A stretch of DNA of 64,000 bases, from the NCBI GenBank assembly GCA_937920085.1, contig CALETE010000059.1:1-64000 (forward strand), in the 5' to 3' direction. This DNA comes from an uncultured Alphaproteobacteria bacterium. GTDB taxonomy: Bacteria > Pseudomonadota > Alphaproteobacteria > Caulobacterales > Caulobacteraceae. The notes under the pieces were generated by a model. The model did no database searches, was not told the origin of the DNA, and saw nothing but the letters and a program-made list of their open reading frames with translations. Position numbers and translations under genes: made by a program. Positions 17,423-25,402 of the stretch are shown here, piece after piece; the first letter of the stretch is position 1, and the number at the start of each line of letters is the position of its first letter.

Positions 17423-18505
17423 TTAGCGAAGGCTGCGGATGACATCCAGACGACGGCGCGCCCGGGCCGGGTAGTGGGAAAATCGACCCAGGGGTAGGGC
17501 TTCTGCCAGGGCGCTGGCGCCATAGGCGGTCTGCCGCATCCAGGTGAGGGGCGAGGCCAAGCCGACACTGCCATAGGTGACCCCGTGGGTAATGTTGCCC
17601 AAGGCCCGCTTGAATTGATAGTCACCGGTACCGAAGTCCAATCGCTGAAGGCCGACCCCGCCCATCCATTTCAGAATTTCCTGAAACAGCAGGACCCCAG
17701 GAGAGACCCGGTCAAACCGAGGGTCATGGGAAATCAGCCAGGCGTTCATGGTCTTGCCTGAGTGAATGTGTAGGTGGGTTGCTGCCAAGGCATCGCCAAA
17801 ATGGAGGGTGAAGAGGGCACCTCCGAAGTCTGGCGTTCGGCGTCTCAGGAGATCTTCCAGCATACGACGGGGCCAGGGCGGGCCGAAAATGTCGCTACGG
17901 CCTGTGGCGCGCAACTGCTGTGACTTTGCCGCCAGCAGGCCTTCGAAGGCTGAGGAAGATTGGGCAAGCGGGGTAAAGCGTATAGGCCCAAATTCCTTTT
18001 CGGCATTCCGGCGTGAGGTGCCGAGCTTCTTGAACAGCTTTTCACCCGCCGCCCGCTTTTCAGCCTCATAGGCGGCGTATCCTTGCGGCATGTCTGCCAG
18101 GCGCTGGTCGGTGCGCCCCTTACCATAGGGCCTAAACGCCTCTTGCGTCTCCAACTGCAGGGTAAAGTCATAGCGATGGACCCCGAGGGCGCGGACCAGG
18201 TCTTTAGGATCGAACTGCAGACCGGGTTCGGCGATCACCGCCTGTAAATCGCTAAACGGGGCACCGACTGGCAGGGCAGTAAAGCGTCCGGCGCGGACCG
18301 GGAAAAATCCCCGCGCCTGGCCGCCCTCGCGCAGAATTGCGACCTTGAAGGTATAGGGGCCATCGGCCTGAGCCCGCTCGACGGTTTGTGCCCAGTAGGG
18401 GGACAGAAAGGGGTGATCCAGGGCGGGATCCAAGCGCATTATCTCGACCCATCGCGCAAGATCCTCTGCCGACAGGTCTCTGGGTCGGACAATATCGATC
18501 TGCAA
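17423..18505 (-). CDS. GNAT-fold acyltransferase, CelD/BcsL (FemAB-like) family
   Basis: The 360-residue protein resembles the CelD/BcsL acetyltransferase family (Acetyltransf_6), related to FemAB peptidyltransferases and to HfsK, which modifies holdfast polysaccharide in Caulobacter. Visible family features: KKLGTSRRNAEKEFGPIRF, the LHFGDALAATHLHIHSG strand, YDPRFDRVSPGVLLFQEILKW-like segment (here HDPRFDRVSPGVLLFQEILKW) and RLDFGTGDYQFKRALG. The start is TTG at 18505. It likely modifies an envelope polysaccharide or peptidoglycan precursor; the substrate cannot be told. Whether it is HfsK itself is unlikely, since no holdfast genes are nearby. Confidence 0.78.
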   Translation of the reverse strand: MQIDIVRPRDLSAEDLARWVEIMRLDPALDHPFLSPYWAQTVERAQADGPYTFKVAILREGGQARGFFPVRAGRFTALPVGAPFSDLQAVIAEPGLQFDPKDLVRALGVHRYDFTLQLETQEAFRPYGKGRTDQRLADMPQGYAAYEAEKRAAGEKLFKKLGTSRRNAEKEFGPIRFTPLAQSSSAFEGLLAAKSQQLRATGRSDIFGPPWPRRMLEDLLRRRTPDFGGALFTLHFGDALAATHLHIHSGKTMNAWLISHDPRFDRVSPGVLLFQEILKWMGGVGLQRLDFGTGDYQFKRALGNITHGVTYGSVGLASPLTWMRQTAYGASALAEALPLGRFSHYPARARRRLDVIRSLR

Positions 18506-18577
18506 GGTCGGGTGTTCCCCAAGGTGAGCTTTGAGCGCGTCACCGGATATCTAGGGGATGAAGTCTTTCCGGCTGAT

Positions 18578-20455
18578 TTAAATCAGATCTGTGTCGAATT
18601 CAGACACCCAATGGCCGGCCTCGACCTCAATGAGTTTAGGGACGTAAGCTTCCCCCTGAACCCCAGGCCGGCGGGCGGAGGGCAGGAAGCGCAGGGCGCT
18701 GTCGGGGTCCATGGGGCTACCCATAATGCCGGGGAGCTTCAGGCGTTTTCGGGCACGTTCTGTGGCGGGATCGGGAATGGGTGCGGCCGAGAGCAGGGCC
18801 TTTGTGTAGGGGTGTCGGGGATCGGTGTAGAGTTGATCTCGCCCGGCTAATTCCATGACCTTGCCGAGGTAGAGCACCATAACGCGGTGGCTGATCTCGC
18901 GAACCACAGCCAGATCATGGCTGATAAAAATCATCGCCATGCCCATCTGCTGCTGAAGCGAAATCAATAGGTCGATAATCTGGGCGCGAATGGACACATC
19001 GAGGGCCGAAACGGCTTCATCGCAGATCACCAGGCGGGGTTTCAGGATGATTGCGCGGGCAATGCCGACCCTTTGGGTCTGCCCCCCCGACAATTCATGG
19101 GGATAGCGATTAATCAGATCAATGGAGATGCCAGCGGCCTGCATTGCCGCAGCGACCTCTATATCGCGGTCAAGGCGGGCAAGATCGGGGCGGTAGACCA
19201 GCAAGGGTTCAGCTATAGAATCGCCAATGGTCATTCTGGGGTCGAGGCTGGCCATGGGGTCTTGAAAGACGATTTGTAGGTCCCGTCGGGCCTGCCGGAG
19301 GGTTTCGCTATCGGCCTTTGTGATGTCGCGGCCAAGCACGGTCACTGATCCGGTGGTCGACGGCAAGAGGTTCAAAATGGCGCGGGACAGGGTGGATTTT
19401 CCGCAGCCGCTTTCCCCGACCACGCCCAGGGTTTCCCCCTGGCGCACCTCAAGACTGACTCCGTCAACGGCGCGCAAGACCTGAGCAGGCTTTCCCCACC
19501 CCTGAGGTTTCATAGGAAACCAGACCCTGATGTCCTCTGCGGCAACGATCACCGGCGCATCGTCTGAGACCCGCGCAGGGGTCGGTCGCCCGCCCCTATC
19601 CTGCCGATCCAGCCGGGGGATCGCACTCAGCAAGGTCTTTGTGTAGGTCTCTTTAGGGGCGGCAAAAATCGCCTCAGCGGTCCCGGATTCTACAAAGGCA
19701 CCGTCTTTCATAACGCAGACCCGATCTGCCAACCGCGCGATCACGCCCATATCGTGGGTGATCAGCACCAAGGCTGTCTGAGTTTCCCGCTGAAGTTCAG
19801 CCATCAGGTCGAGAATTTCAGCCTGCACTGTCACATCCAGGGCGGTTGTCGGCTCGTCCGCAATGAGCAGCTTGGGCGCGCAGGACATGGCGGCGGCGAT
19901 CATGACCCTTTGGCGCATACCGCCGGATAACTCATGGGGAAACTGGGTGGCGCGACGGGCGGCATCGGGGATTTTTACCCGGTCCAACCAGGCGCGGGCT
20001 TCGGCCTCAGCCGCGCGCGCCGAGAGACCTTTGTGAAGGCGAAGGGGCTCGGCGATCTGCGCCCCAATCTTCATGTGGGGTGTCAGGGCCGTCAGCGGGT
20101 CCTGGAAAATCATGGTCATTTTCGAGCCGCGAATCTGATTCAACGCCCGAGGCTTCAGCCCAAGCAAGTCCTGACCCAGAAAGCGGGCAGACCCCGATGC
20201 CCGGCCATTGCGGGCCAAGAGACCCATGACGGCCATAAAGGTTTGGCTTTTTCCAGACCCGCTTTCTCCCACCAAGCCCAGGGTTTCGCCGGGGTTGATG
20301 GACAAGGACACACCACGCACCGCATTTACGATCCCGTCGTGGGTGTCAAAGTCCACGACCAGATCCTTTAGGACCAAAACAGGATCTAATTTGTCGTCGG
20401 CCAAGGAGCCCTCTTCCGGTGGGGTGAGTCGCCGACCATAGTCTGAGTTTCCCAT
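18578..20455 (-). CDS. Fused oligopeptide/microcin ABC transporter ATP-binding protein (DppD-DppF type)
   Basis: The 625-residue protein is two ABC ATPases in one chain, as in YejF and GsiA. The first half has Walker A GESGSGKS, signature LSGGMRQRVMIA and Walker B LLIADEPTTALD; the second has GESGCGKS, LSGGQTQRVGIA and LVICDEAVSALD, then the oligo_HPY tail (DPRHPYTKALLSA). In Walker B of the second half the usual DEPTSALD is DEAVSALD, with the catalytic Glu kept. It energises uptake of peptides or similar substrates through two permease subunits. No permease or binding-protein genes are adjacent, so the partners are encoded elsewhere. Confidence 0.9.
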   Translation of the reverse strand: MGNSDYGRRLTPPEEGSLADDKLDPVLVLKDLVVDFDTHDGIVNAVRGVSLSINPGETLGLVGESGSGKSQTFMAVMGLLARNGRASGSARFLGQDLLGLKPRALNQIRGSKMTMIFQDPLTALTPHMKIGAQIAEPLRLHKGLSARAAEAEARAWLDRVKIPDAARRATQFPHELSGGMRQRVMIAAAMSCAPKLLIADEPTTALDVTVQAEILDLMAELQRETQTALVLITHDMGVIARLADRVCVMKDGAFVESGTAEAIFAAPKETYTKTLLSAIPRLDRQDRGGRPTPARVSDDAPVIVAAEDIRVWFPMKPQGWGKPAQVLRAVDGVSLEVRQGETLGVVGESGCGKSTLSRAILNLLPSTTGSVTVLGRDITKADSETLRQARRDLQIVFQDPMASLDPRMTIGDSIAEPLLVYRPDLARLDRDIEVAAAMQAAGISIDLINRYPHELSGGQTQRVGIARAIILKPRLVICDEAVSALDVSIRAQIIDLLISLQQQMGMAMIFISHDLAVVREISHRVMVLYLGKVMELAGRDQLYTDPRHPYTKALLSAAPIPDPATERARKRLKLPGIMGSPMDPDSALRFLPSARRPGVQGEAYVPKLIEVEAGHWVSEFDTDLI

Positions 20456-20501
20456 GAGACGAAACCGTGGTCGTCTTGCGCAAACCCGCTAGAATGGTGC
20501 T

Positions 20502-21047
20502 GTGACCCAAGCTTCTGAACCGCCGCCGCACCTTCGGCCAGCCCTGTTCCTAGATCGGGACGGTGTTCTCAATGAGGACAAGGGCTATGTCCACCTTTGG
20601 GAGGATTTTTGCTGGGTGCCTGGGGCTAAGGCGGCGATTTGTGCCTTTAATCGCGCCGGCTGGCTGGTTTTTGTGGTGACCAATCAGTCTGGGGTCGGCC
20701 GCGGATATTACACCGAGGATGACGTGAATGCGCTTCATCGGCAGATGGCAGCAGCCCTCGAGGAGGTGGGCGGCTGGGTTGATAGGTTCTATTATTGTCC
20801 CGACCATCCCGAAGCTGCAGACCTTCGATACCGTCATCCAGACCCCCCCGATCGCAAACCCAATCCGGGCATGTTGCTTCGAGCCATAGCCGAATGGCCT
20901 GTGGACCTCGAAAAATCCCTGATGGTTGGAGACAAGGCGGGGGATATCGAGGCCGGACGCCGGGCAGGGGTAAGGGCGCGGCGATTTGAAGGCGGTGACC
21001 TTCATGACTTCCTGAGACCAGAATTGCCCTCACCTTCCCTTGGGTGA
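20502..21047 (+). CDS. GmhB-like HAD phosphatase (D,D-heptose 1,7-bisphosphate phosphatase family)
   Basis: The 181-residue HAD protein has motif I FLDRDGVLNED (nucleophile D18, acid D20), motif II VVTNQSGVGRGYY, and motif IV MVGDKAGDIEAGRRAG. GmhB dephosphorylates manno-heptose 1,7-bisphosphate for ADP-heptose and LPS core synthesis; relatives act in histidinol-phosphate removal. The family's zinc loop (CxH...CxC before RKPxPGM) is mostly lost: C99 remains, but the second pair is replaced by PPD. The start is GTG at 20502. The zinc-less loop makes the precise substrate less certain. Confidence 0.8.
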   Translation: MTQASEPPPHLRPALFLDRDGVLNEDKGYVHLWEDFCWVPGAKAAICAFNRAGWLVFVVTNQSGVGRGYYTEDDVNALHRQMAAALEEVGGWVDRFYYCPDHPEAADLRYRHPDPPDRKPNPGMLLRAIAEWPVDLEKSLMVGDKAGDIEAGRRAGVRARRFEGGDLHDFLRPELPSPSLG

Positions 21048-21086
21048 TGATTGACCCAGGGGATTTCTGAACGCCATCCTGCTCCC

Positions 21087-21536
21087 ATGTCTGAAGTTCC
21101 GACCGATCGTGTCATTGTCGACCGCATGGCCAATTCCACACCCCAGGCTATAGCCTTGGGCTTTGAAGCGATTTCAATGGCCGAAGGCCGCGCCATGATG
21201 CGTGCGCCCTGGCGGGAGGATCTTGTGGAGGTGGTCGGGTCAAGGGCCCTGGCCTCTGGGGTGATCACCACCCTCATGGACCATTGCAGTGGTATGGCCG
21301 TGGCAGCGGTAGAGGAAGACCGGTTTCCCACCGCAACCCTCGACCTGCGGATCGACTTTCTAAGGCCGGCGGCCCCTGGGGCGGGCGTGATGGTCGAGGC
21401 CCATTGCTACAAATCCACCGACACCCTGGCCTTTGTCCGAGCCACCGCCTGGGATGCGAGCCCAGATGACCCCATTGCCACGGTTCAGGCGGCCTTCGTC
21501 TTGAATGGCCCTCAATCGCCTAGGCCGACATTGTGA
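21087..21536 (+). CDS. Hotdog-fold thioesterase, PaaI-like
   Basis: The 149-residue protein fits the PaaI/4HBT thioesterase family: an N-terminal helix, then SRALASGVITTLMDHCSGMAVAAV, where the central helix with an acidic residue (D in LMDH) forms the active site, and ATLDLRIDFLRPAAPG. It probably hydrolyses an acyl- or aryl-CoA. ATG at 21087 is used in place of an upstream TTG at 21051. A second hotdog gene starts within its stop codon region (GTGA overlap), so the two proteins are co-translated and may form a heteromer. Confidence 0.85.
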   Translation: MSEVPTDRVIVDRMANSTPQAIALGFEAISMAEGRAMMRAPWREDLVEVVGSRALASGVITTLMDHCSGMAVAAVEEDRFPTATLDLRIDFLRPAAPGAGVMVEAHCYKSTDTLAFVRATAWDASPDDPIATVQAAFVLNGPQSPRPTL

Positions 21537-21949
21537 TTGAGAAGATCGCCCGACTTCAGGCGTTTTTAGACGCCCGGCCCTATGCGCAGTTCCTAGGTGC
21601 AAGGGCCGATGCCCGCGATGGCAACCTTGTTCTGGTCCTGCCTTTTTCGCCGCATTTGATTGGAAATACTGCCCTGCCAGCTCTGCACGGTGGCGTCATT
21701 GGGGCCATCATGGAGCTATCGGCCCTGTCCCAGCTGAGCCTGGATCACCCCCGACACAGCCCCCATCAGACTATTGATGTCACCATAGAATACCTCAGGC
21801 CGGGCCGCGCCCAGACCACCTATGTGTCAGCCCACCTGAAAAAGGTAGGTCGTCGCATCGCCAATATTCAGGTGGAGGCCTGGCAGGACTCCCCTGCCCA
21901 GCCCATTGCCGCCATGCGCGGGCATTTTTTACTTGGTGCTGAGGGCTAG
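21533..21949 (+). CDS. Second hotdog-fold thioesterase, PaaI-like
   Basis: This 138-residue protein also fits the 4HBT family: LIGNTALPALHGGVIGAIMELSALSQL carries the HGG loop and a glutamate in place of the usual acid, then TIDVTIEYLRPGRAQTTYVSA. It starts at GTG 21533, overlapping the stop of the first thioesterase by 4 bases. Its last 21 bases overlap the convergent PhnD-like gene. Substrate unknown; tandem hotdog pairs often work together on the same acyl-CoA. Confidence 0.85.
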   Translation: MIEKIARLQAFLDARPYAQFLGARADARDGNLVLVLPFSPHLIGNTALPALHGGVIGAIMELSALSQLSLDHPRHSPHQTIDVTIEYLRPGRAQTTYVSAHLKKVGRRIANIQVEAWQDSPAQPIAAMRGHFLLGAEG

Positions 21950-22948
21950 CGCCTTTTGCTCTGCGTGAACGGCGTCGAGATTGCTCTGCGCCTTGGCAAT
22001 GGCTTCGGCATTCTTTTCATTGCGAGCCTCGATCAGGGCTTCCGTCGCCTCCATTTCGCGTACGGGCAGGAGGTGGCTGTTGTCAGCGACCTTGAAGGGC
22101 CCGGTCTCAATGCCCTTGAGGATTTCCCGCTGGCGGGCAGCCTCTGGCGAGGTGCCGACACCATAGGAAAAGATGAAGGCGCGAACCTTGGCCTTAACGG
22201 ATTCCGGCACGTCCTTGCGCCAGATCATCGGATCTTCAGGGATGGTGGGCGAGGTCCAAACCACCTGGATATTGGCCAGGGCCTGCTTGGCGGCGGGCTC
22301 GGTTTTGGTCGACAGGCGAACGATGGATTGCGTGTTATTGGTGGCGGCGTCCACCTGACCCATGGCGACGGCGAAGAGGTTGGCTTCGTGGTTGGCGCTT
22401 TTCACGGTCTTGAAACAGTTGCCCGGCGTCACATTCTTTGGCGCGAACAGATAGGTCATGGGGGCCAAGGTGCCTGAGGTGGATTTCGCATCCCCCATGG
22501 CGAAGTTCAGGGTCTTGTCGCAGGCCATGATCTTATCAAGGGTCAGACCGCTGCCCTTCTTCACAATGACCACGGACTGATAGCCATCCGGGCCGCTGGG
22601 TTTGGTGGTGCGGGCAAAGACCTCGCCGCCGGACCGGCGTACGGCCTCCAGGCCCGACTGATTGGTGAACCAGCCCATTTCGGTCTGCTTAAAGCGCATG
22701 GCTTCGATCAGGGCGGTATAGTTGGATCCGAAAAATGGCTGAACCTTCAGGCCTGTGGCCTTCTCCATGTCGGCCAGGAAGGGTGCCCAGGATTTTTGCG
22801 CCGCCTGGGCGTTCTCGGTCGACATGATCGAGAACCGCACAGTGTCCGTGGCGGGGGCGTTTTCTGGGGCCTTTCCGCAGGCTGAAATCAGCAGCAAAAG
22901 CGCCAGGGCCATTCCGGATGTGCGCGAGGGTTTGGCGGCATTATTCAT
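21929..22948 (-). CDS. PhnD-type phosphate/phosphonate substrate-binding lipoprotein
   Basis: The 339-residue protein is a periplasmic binding protein of the PhnD/PtxB/SsuA-like fold. A lipoprotein signal ends at the lipobox ISAC (LLLLISACGKAP). Family features include RFSIMSTENAQAAQKSWAPFLADMEKATGLKV, FGSNYTALIEAMRFKQTEMGWF, and the SxSG-type ligand loop DAKSTSGTLAPM. ATG at 22948 is chosen because AGGAGAG precedes it by about 9 bases; the open frame extends much farther upstream but without a ribosome site. The transporter partners PhnC and PhnE are not nearby, so it is an orphan here. The divergent neighbour is lysK. Confidence 0.87.
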   Translation of the reverse strand: MNNAAKPSRTSGMALALLLLISACGKAPENAPATDTVRFSIMSTENAQAAQKSWAPFLADMEKATGLKVQPFFGSNYTALIEAMRFKQTEMGWFTNQSGLEAVRRSGGEVFARTTKPSGPDGYQSVVIVKKGSGLTLDKIMACDKTLNFAMGDAKSTSGTLAPMTYLFAPKNVTPGNCFKTVKSANHEANLFAVAMGQVDAATNNTQSIVRLSTKTEPAAKQALANIQVVWTSPTIPEDPMIWRKDVPESVKAKVRAFIFSYGVGTSPEAARQREILKGIETGPFKVADNSHLLPVREMEATEALIEARNEKNAEAIAKAQSNLDAVHAEQKALALSTK

Positions 22949-23048
22949 GGGGTCTGGCTCTCCTTTTTTATAGTTTGCGCTGCGTTTCGTGTCGGTCTTA
23001 TGAATTGTCTGCTTGAGGCCGTCGCCATTGAGGGCTAACGCGCGGGCC

Positions 23049-24749
23049 ATGTCACTGCAAGGTCTCTCCCATTCCGCCCGCGACGCCAAGAGCTGGCCCT
23101 TCGAACAGGCCCGGCTTCTGCTGGATCGCATATTGCGTCTGCGCCTCTCTGACGGAGAGCGCGACCTCGCCGCATCTCTGATTTCCCAGGGAAAGGCCGA
23201 CGAGGCCGTTAAGACGTTTGAAGCCCTGCAAAGGCCGGTCGTATTCGAGACGGGGTATGGCCCATCAGGTCTGCCACACCTGGGCACATTCGGTGAGGTG
23301 GCACGAACCACCATGGTGCGCATGGCTTTCCGGGGCTTGACCGACGATGCCATGGCGACCCGGTTGATTGCCTTCAGCGACGATATGGATGGCCTGCGGA
23401 AGATCCCGCCTGGCCTGCCCAATTCTGACCGGTTGGCCGAAGACGTGGACAAGCCTCTGACGGTGGTCCGCGATCCCTATGAAACCCATGACAGTTTCGG
23501 GGCGCATAATAATGCCAGGCTGCGGGCCTTCCTTGATGCCTTCGGCTTTGACTATGAGTTCGCCTCCTCCACCGAATGCTATCGCAGCGGGATCTTTGAT
23601 CAGACCTTGCTCACCGCCTTGGCGCGCTTTGAAGGCATCCAGAAAATAATGCTGCCCTCCTTAGGGGAGGAACGCCGCGCAACCTATTCGCCCTTCATCC
23701 CGATCAGCCCGACCACCGGGCGGGTGCTCTATGTGCCGACCTTGGAGCGCCATGTGGACCGCGGGACGATTACCTTCCGCGATGAGGATGGGTCCTTGGC
23801 TGAGGTCCCCGTCACAGGGGGTTACGTCAAGCTGCAATGGCGTCCTGATTGGGCCCTCAGGTGGACAGCCCTAGAGATCGACTATGAAATGAGCGGCAAG
23901 GACCTGATCGACAGCGTCCGTCTGTCTAATCAGGTCTGCAAGGTGCTGGGCGGAACGCCCCCAGCAGGATTCCACTACGAACTCTTCATGGACGAGAACA
24001 ATCAGAAGATTTCCAAGACCAAGGGCAATGGCCTGACCATGGAGGAGTGGCTGCGCTATGGCGCGCCGGAAAGCCTCGCCTATTACATGTACCAGTCGCC
24101 CAAATCGGCGAAGCGGCTGTATTTTGATGTTATTCCAAAGGCAACGGACGAGTATCTGCAGCAGCTGGATGCCTACAACCGCGCCCGAGTTGATGCGTCA
24201 AATGTGCCCGCCATTGATAATCCCGCCTGGCACGTGCATCGCGGCGCCCCGCCCGAAGCCGGATCGCCCGTGTCCTTCTCCCTGCTGCTGAACCTGGTGT
24301 CTGCGGCTGACGCCTCCACCAAGGACATTCTGTGGGGCTTTATCCGGACCTATATTCCGGGTGCGACGGCGGAAACCCAGCCCCTGCTGGACCGGCTGGC
24401 TGACTATGCGATCCATTACTACGAGGACTTCGTAAAGCCCAATAAGCGCTTCCGGGCCCCTGATGCCATGGAGCGTGCAGCTATTGAGGATCTGGCAGCG
24501 CGCTTCCGGGCTCTTCCCGCCGGATGTCAGGATGCCGAGTTGATCCAGGCTGAGGTCTATGAGGCAGGTAAGACAGCAGGCTTCGAGCCCCTGCGACTTT
24601 GGTTCACCGCACTTTACGAGGTCCTGTTGGGGCAGAGCCAGGGCCCCCGGTTTGGCTCCTTTGCCGCCATATTCGGATTGGATCGCACCATAGATTTGAT
24701 CGAACGCGCCCTGGCTGGGCACCTGATCAGCGGGGCAAGCGCGGAATAA
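23049..24749 (+). CDS. lysK: Lysyl-tRNA synthetase, class I (archaeal type)
   Basis: LysK charges tRNA-Lys with lysine. It belongs to the class I synthetases, unrelated to the class II LysS of most bacteria, and is typical of many alphaproteobacteria, spirochaetes and archaea. The 566-residue protein has the Rossmann HIGH-like motif HLGTF (H77) and the KMSKS-like motif KISKTK (K320), an ETGYGPSGLPH start and a helical anticodon-binding C-terminus. ATG at 23049 gives MSLQGLSHSARDAKSWPFEQA, the usual N-terminus of alphaproteobacterial proteins. Confidence 0.93.
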   Translation: MSLQGLSHSARDAKSWPFEQARLLLDRILRLRLSDGERDLAASLISQGKADEAVKTFEALQRPVVFETGYGPSGLPHLGTFGEVARTTMVRMAFRGLTDDAMATRLIAFSDDMDGLRKIPPGLPNSDRLAEDVDKPLTVVRDPYETHDSFGAHNNARLRAFLDAFGFDYEFASSTECYRSGIFDQTLLTALARFEGIQKIMLPSLGEERRATYSPFIPISPTTGRVLYVPTLERHVDRGTITFRDEDGSLAEVPVTGGYVKLQWRPDWALRWTALEIDYEMSGKDLIDSVRLSNQVCKVLGGTPPAGFHYELFMDENNQKISKTKGNGLTMEEWLRYGAPESLAYYMYQSPKSAKRLYFDVIPKATDEYLQQLDAYNRARVDASNVPAIDNPAWHVHRGAPPEAGSPVSFSLLLNLVSAADASTKDILWGFIRTYIPGATAETQPLLDRLADYAIHYYEDFVKPNKRFRAPDAMERAAIEDLAARFRALPAGCQDAELIQAEVYEAGKTAGFEPLRLWFTALYEVLLGQSQGPRFGSFAAIFGLDRTIDLIERALAGHLISGASAE

Positions 24750-24765
24750 GTGATCATCGTTCATA

Positions 24766-24805
24766 TTGACGTGCACGGAAGCTAGACTTACGCTCCCGGA
24801 AGGTA
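24766..24805 (+). promoter_or_regulatory. Candidate promoter/operator of the MerR gene
   Basis: TTGACG (24766-24771) is a good -35 element; a -10 is weak (TACGCT after 17 bases, or TAGACT after 11). The -35 is embedded in TTGACGTGCACGGAA, whose core CGTGCACG is a perfect palindrome. A MerR-family regulator commonly controls its own promoter, so self-regulation is likely. Inference from position and symmetry. Confidence 0.4.
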
Positions 24806-24831
24806 AAATGACCTTCGGGGAGGAAGTTCCA

Positions 24832-25305
24832 ATGCCGACTGATCTGCGCCGTCCGATCCGGACCTTCACGATCCGACAGCTTTGCCAGGAATTTAAGTGC
24901 ACGCCTCGCGCCCTGAGGTTCTACGAGGACAAGGGGCTGCTGACCCCGGCCCGCGATGGCATGAACCGGGTGTATTCCTATCGGGATAGGGCAAGGCTCC
25001 AGCTGATTTTGCGGGGGAAGCGGGTTGGTCTCGCCCTCGCCGAGATTGGCGAAATTCTTGACCTTTACGAAGTCGATGATGGCGGGGCGACCCAGAATGC
25101 CAAGTCCTTGGCCAAGTTCCGGCAGCGCATTGTCGCCCTCCAGGCGCAAAGAGAAGACATCGACAACGCCATTCAGGAACTGGAAGACGCCAGCAAGCGT
25201 CTAGAGAGCCATCTGGCCCAGACCCGCCCAGACCTCCTGCCCCAGGCTGCCGATTACGACCAGGTCCTGCGGGCACGACTGGGGGACCTCGAGCACACCA
25301 AATAG
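24832..25305 (+). CDS. MerR family transcriptional regulator
   Basis: The 157-residue protein has an N-terminal MerR winged helix-turn-helix (FTIRQLCQEFKCTPRALRFYEDKGLLTPARDGMNRVYSYRDRARL) and a C-terminal coiled coil (about 85-140) for dimerisation. There are no metal-binding cysteines, so it is not a metal sensor. The position just before an acyl-CoA dehydrogenase gene resembles the LiuR/PsrA-like arrangement in which such regulators control fatty-acid or branched-chain amino acid catabolism. ATG at 24832 is chosen because GGGGAGGAAG lies directly upstream; ATG 24808 would lack a ribosome site. Confidence 0.9.
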   Translation: MPTDLRRPIRTFTIRQLCQEFKCTPRALRFYEDKGLLTPARDGMNRVYSYRDRARLQLILRGKRVGLALAEIGEILDLYEVDDGGATQNAKSLAKFRQRIVALQAQREDIDNAIQELEDASKRLESHLAQTRPDLLPQAADYDQVLRARLGDLEHTK

Positions 25306-25324
25306 GGCTCGAATTCAAAAGTTT

Positions 25325-25374
25325 AGGATGGTTTTGGTCTGAGAACTGGCTCTCGCGGCTGAGAATATGCTCTA
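25325..25374 (-). repeat. Dispersed intergenic repeat, copy 4
   Basis: Read on the minus strand it begins TAGAGCATATTCTCAG, followed by GAGAGCCAGTTCTCAGACCAAAACC. The start TAGAGCAT.TTC, the G.G.GCC.GTT middle and the CCAAAAC tail align with the other copies, though this is the most diverged. It lies between the MerR gene and the acyl-CoA dehydrogenase gene. Confidence 0.6.
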
Positions 25375-25402
25375 GTGCGTCTGTGCAAGACCCGGAGTGC
25401 TC

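Noticed and set aside
18386..18850. 154-residue plus-strand frame across the acyltransferase and ABC genes
   Set aside because: It lies opposite the ends of two well-supported genes and has no recognisable domain or ribosome site.
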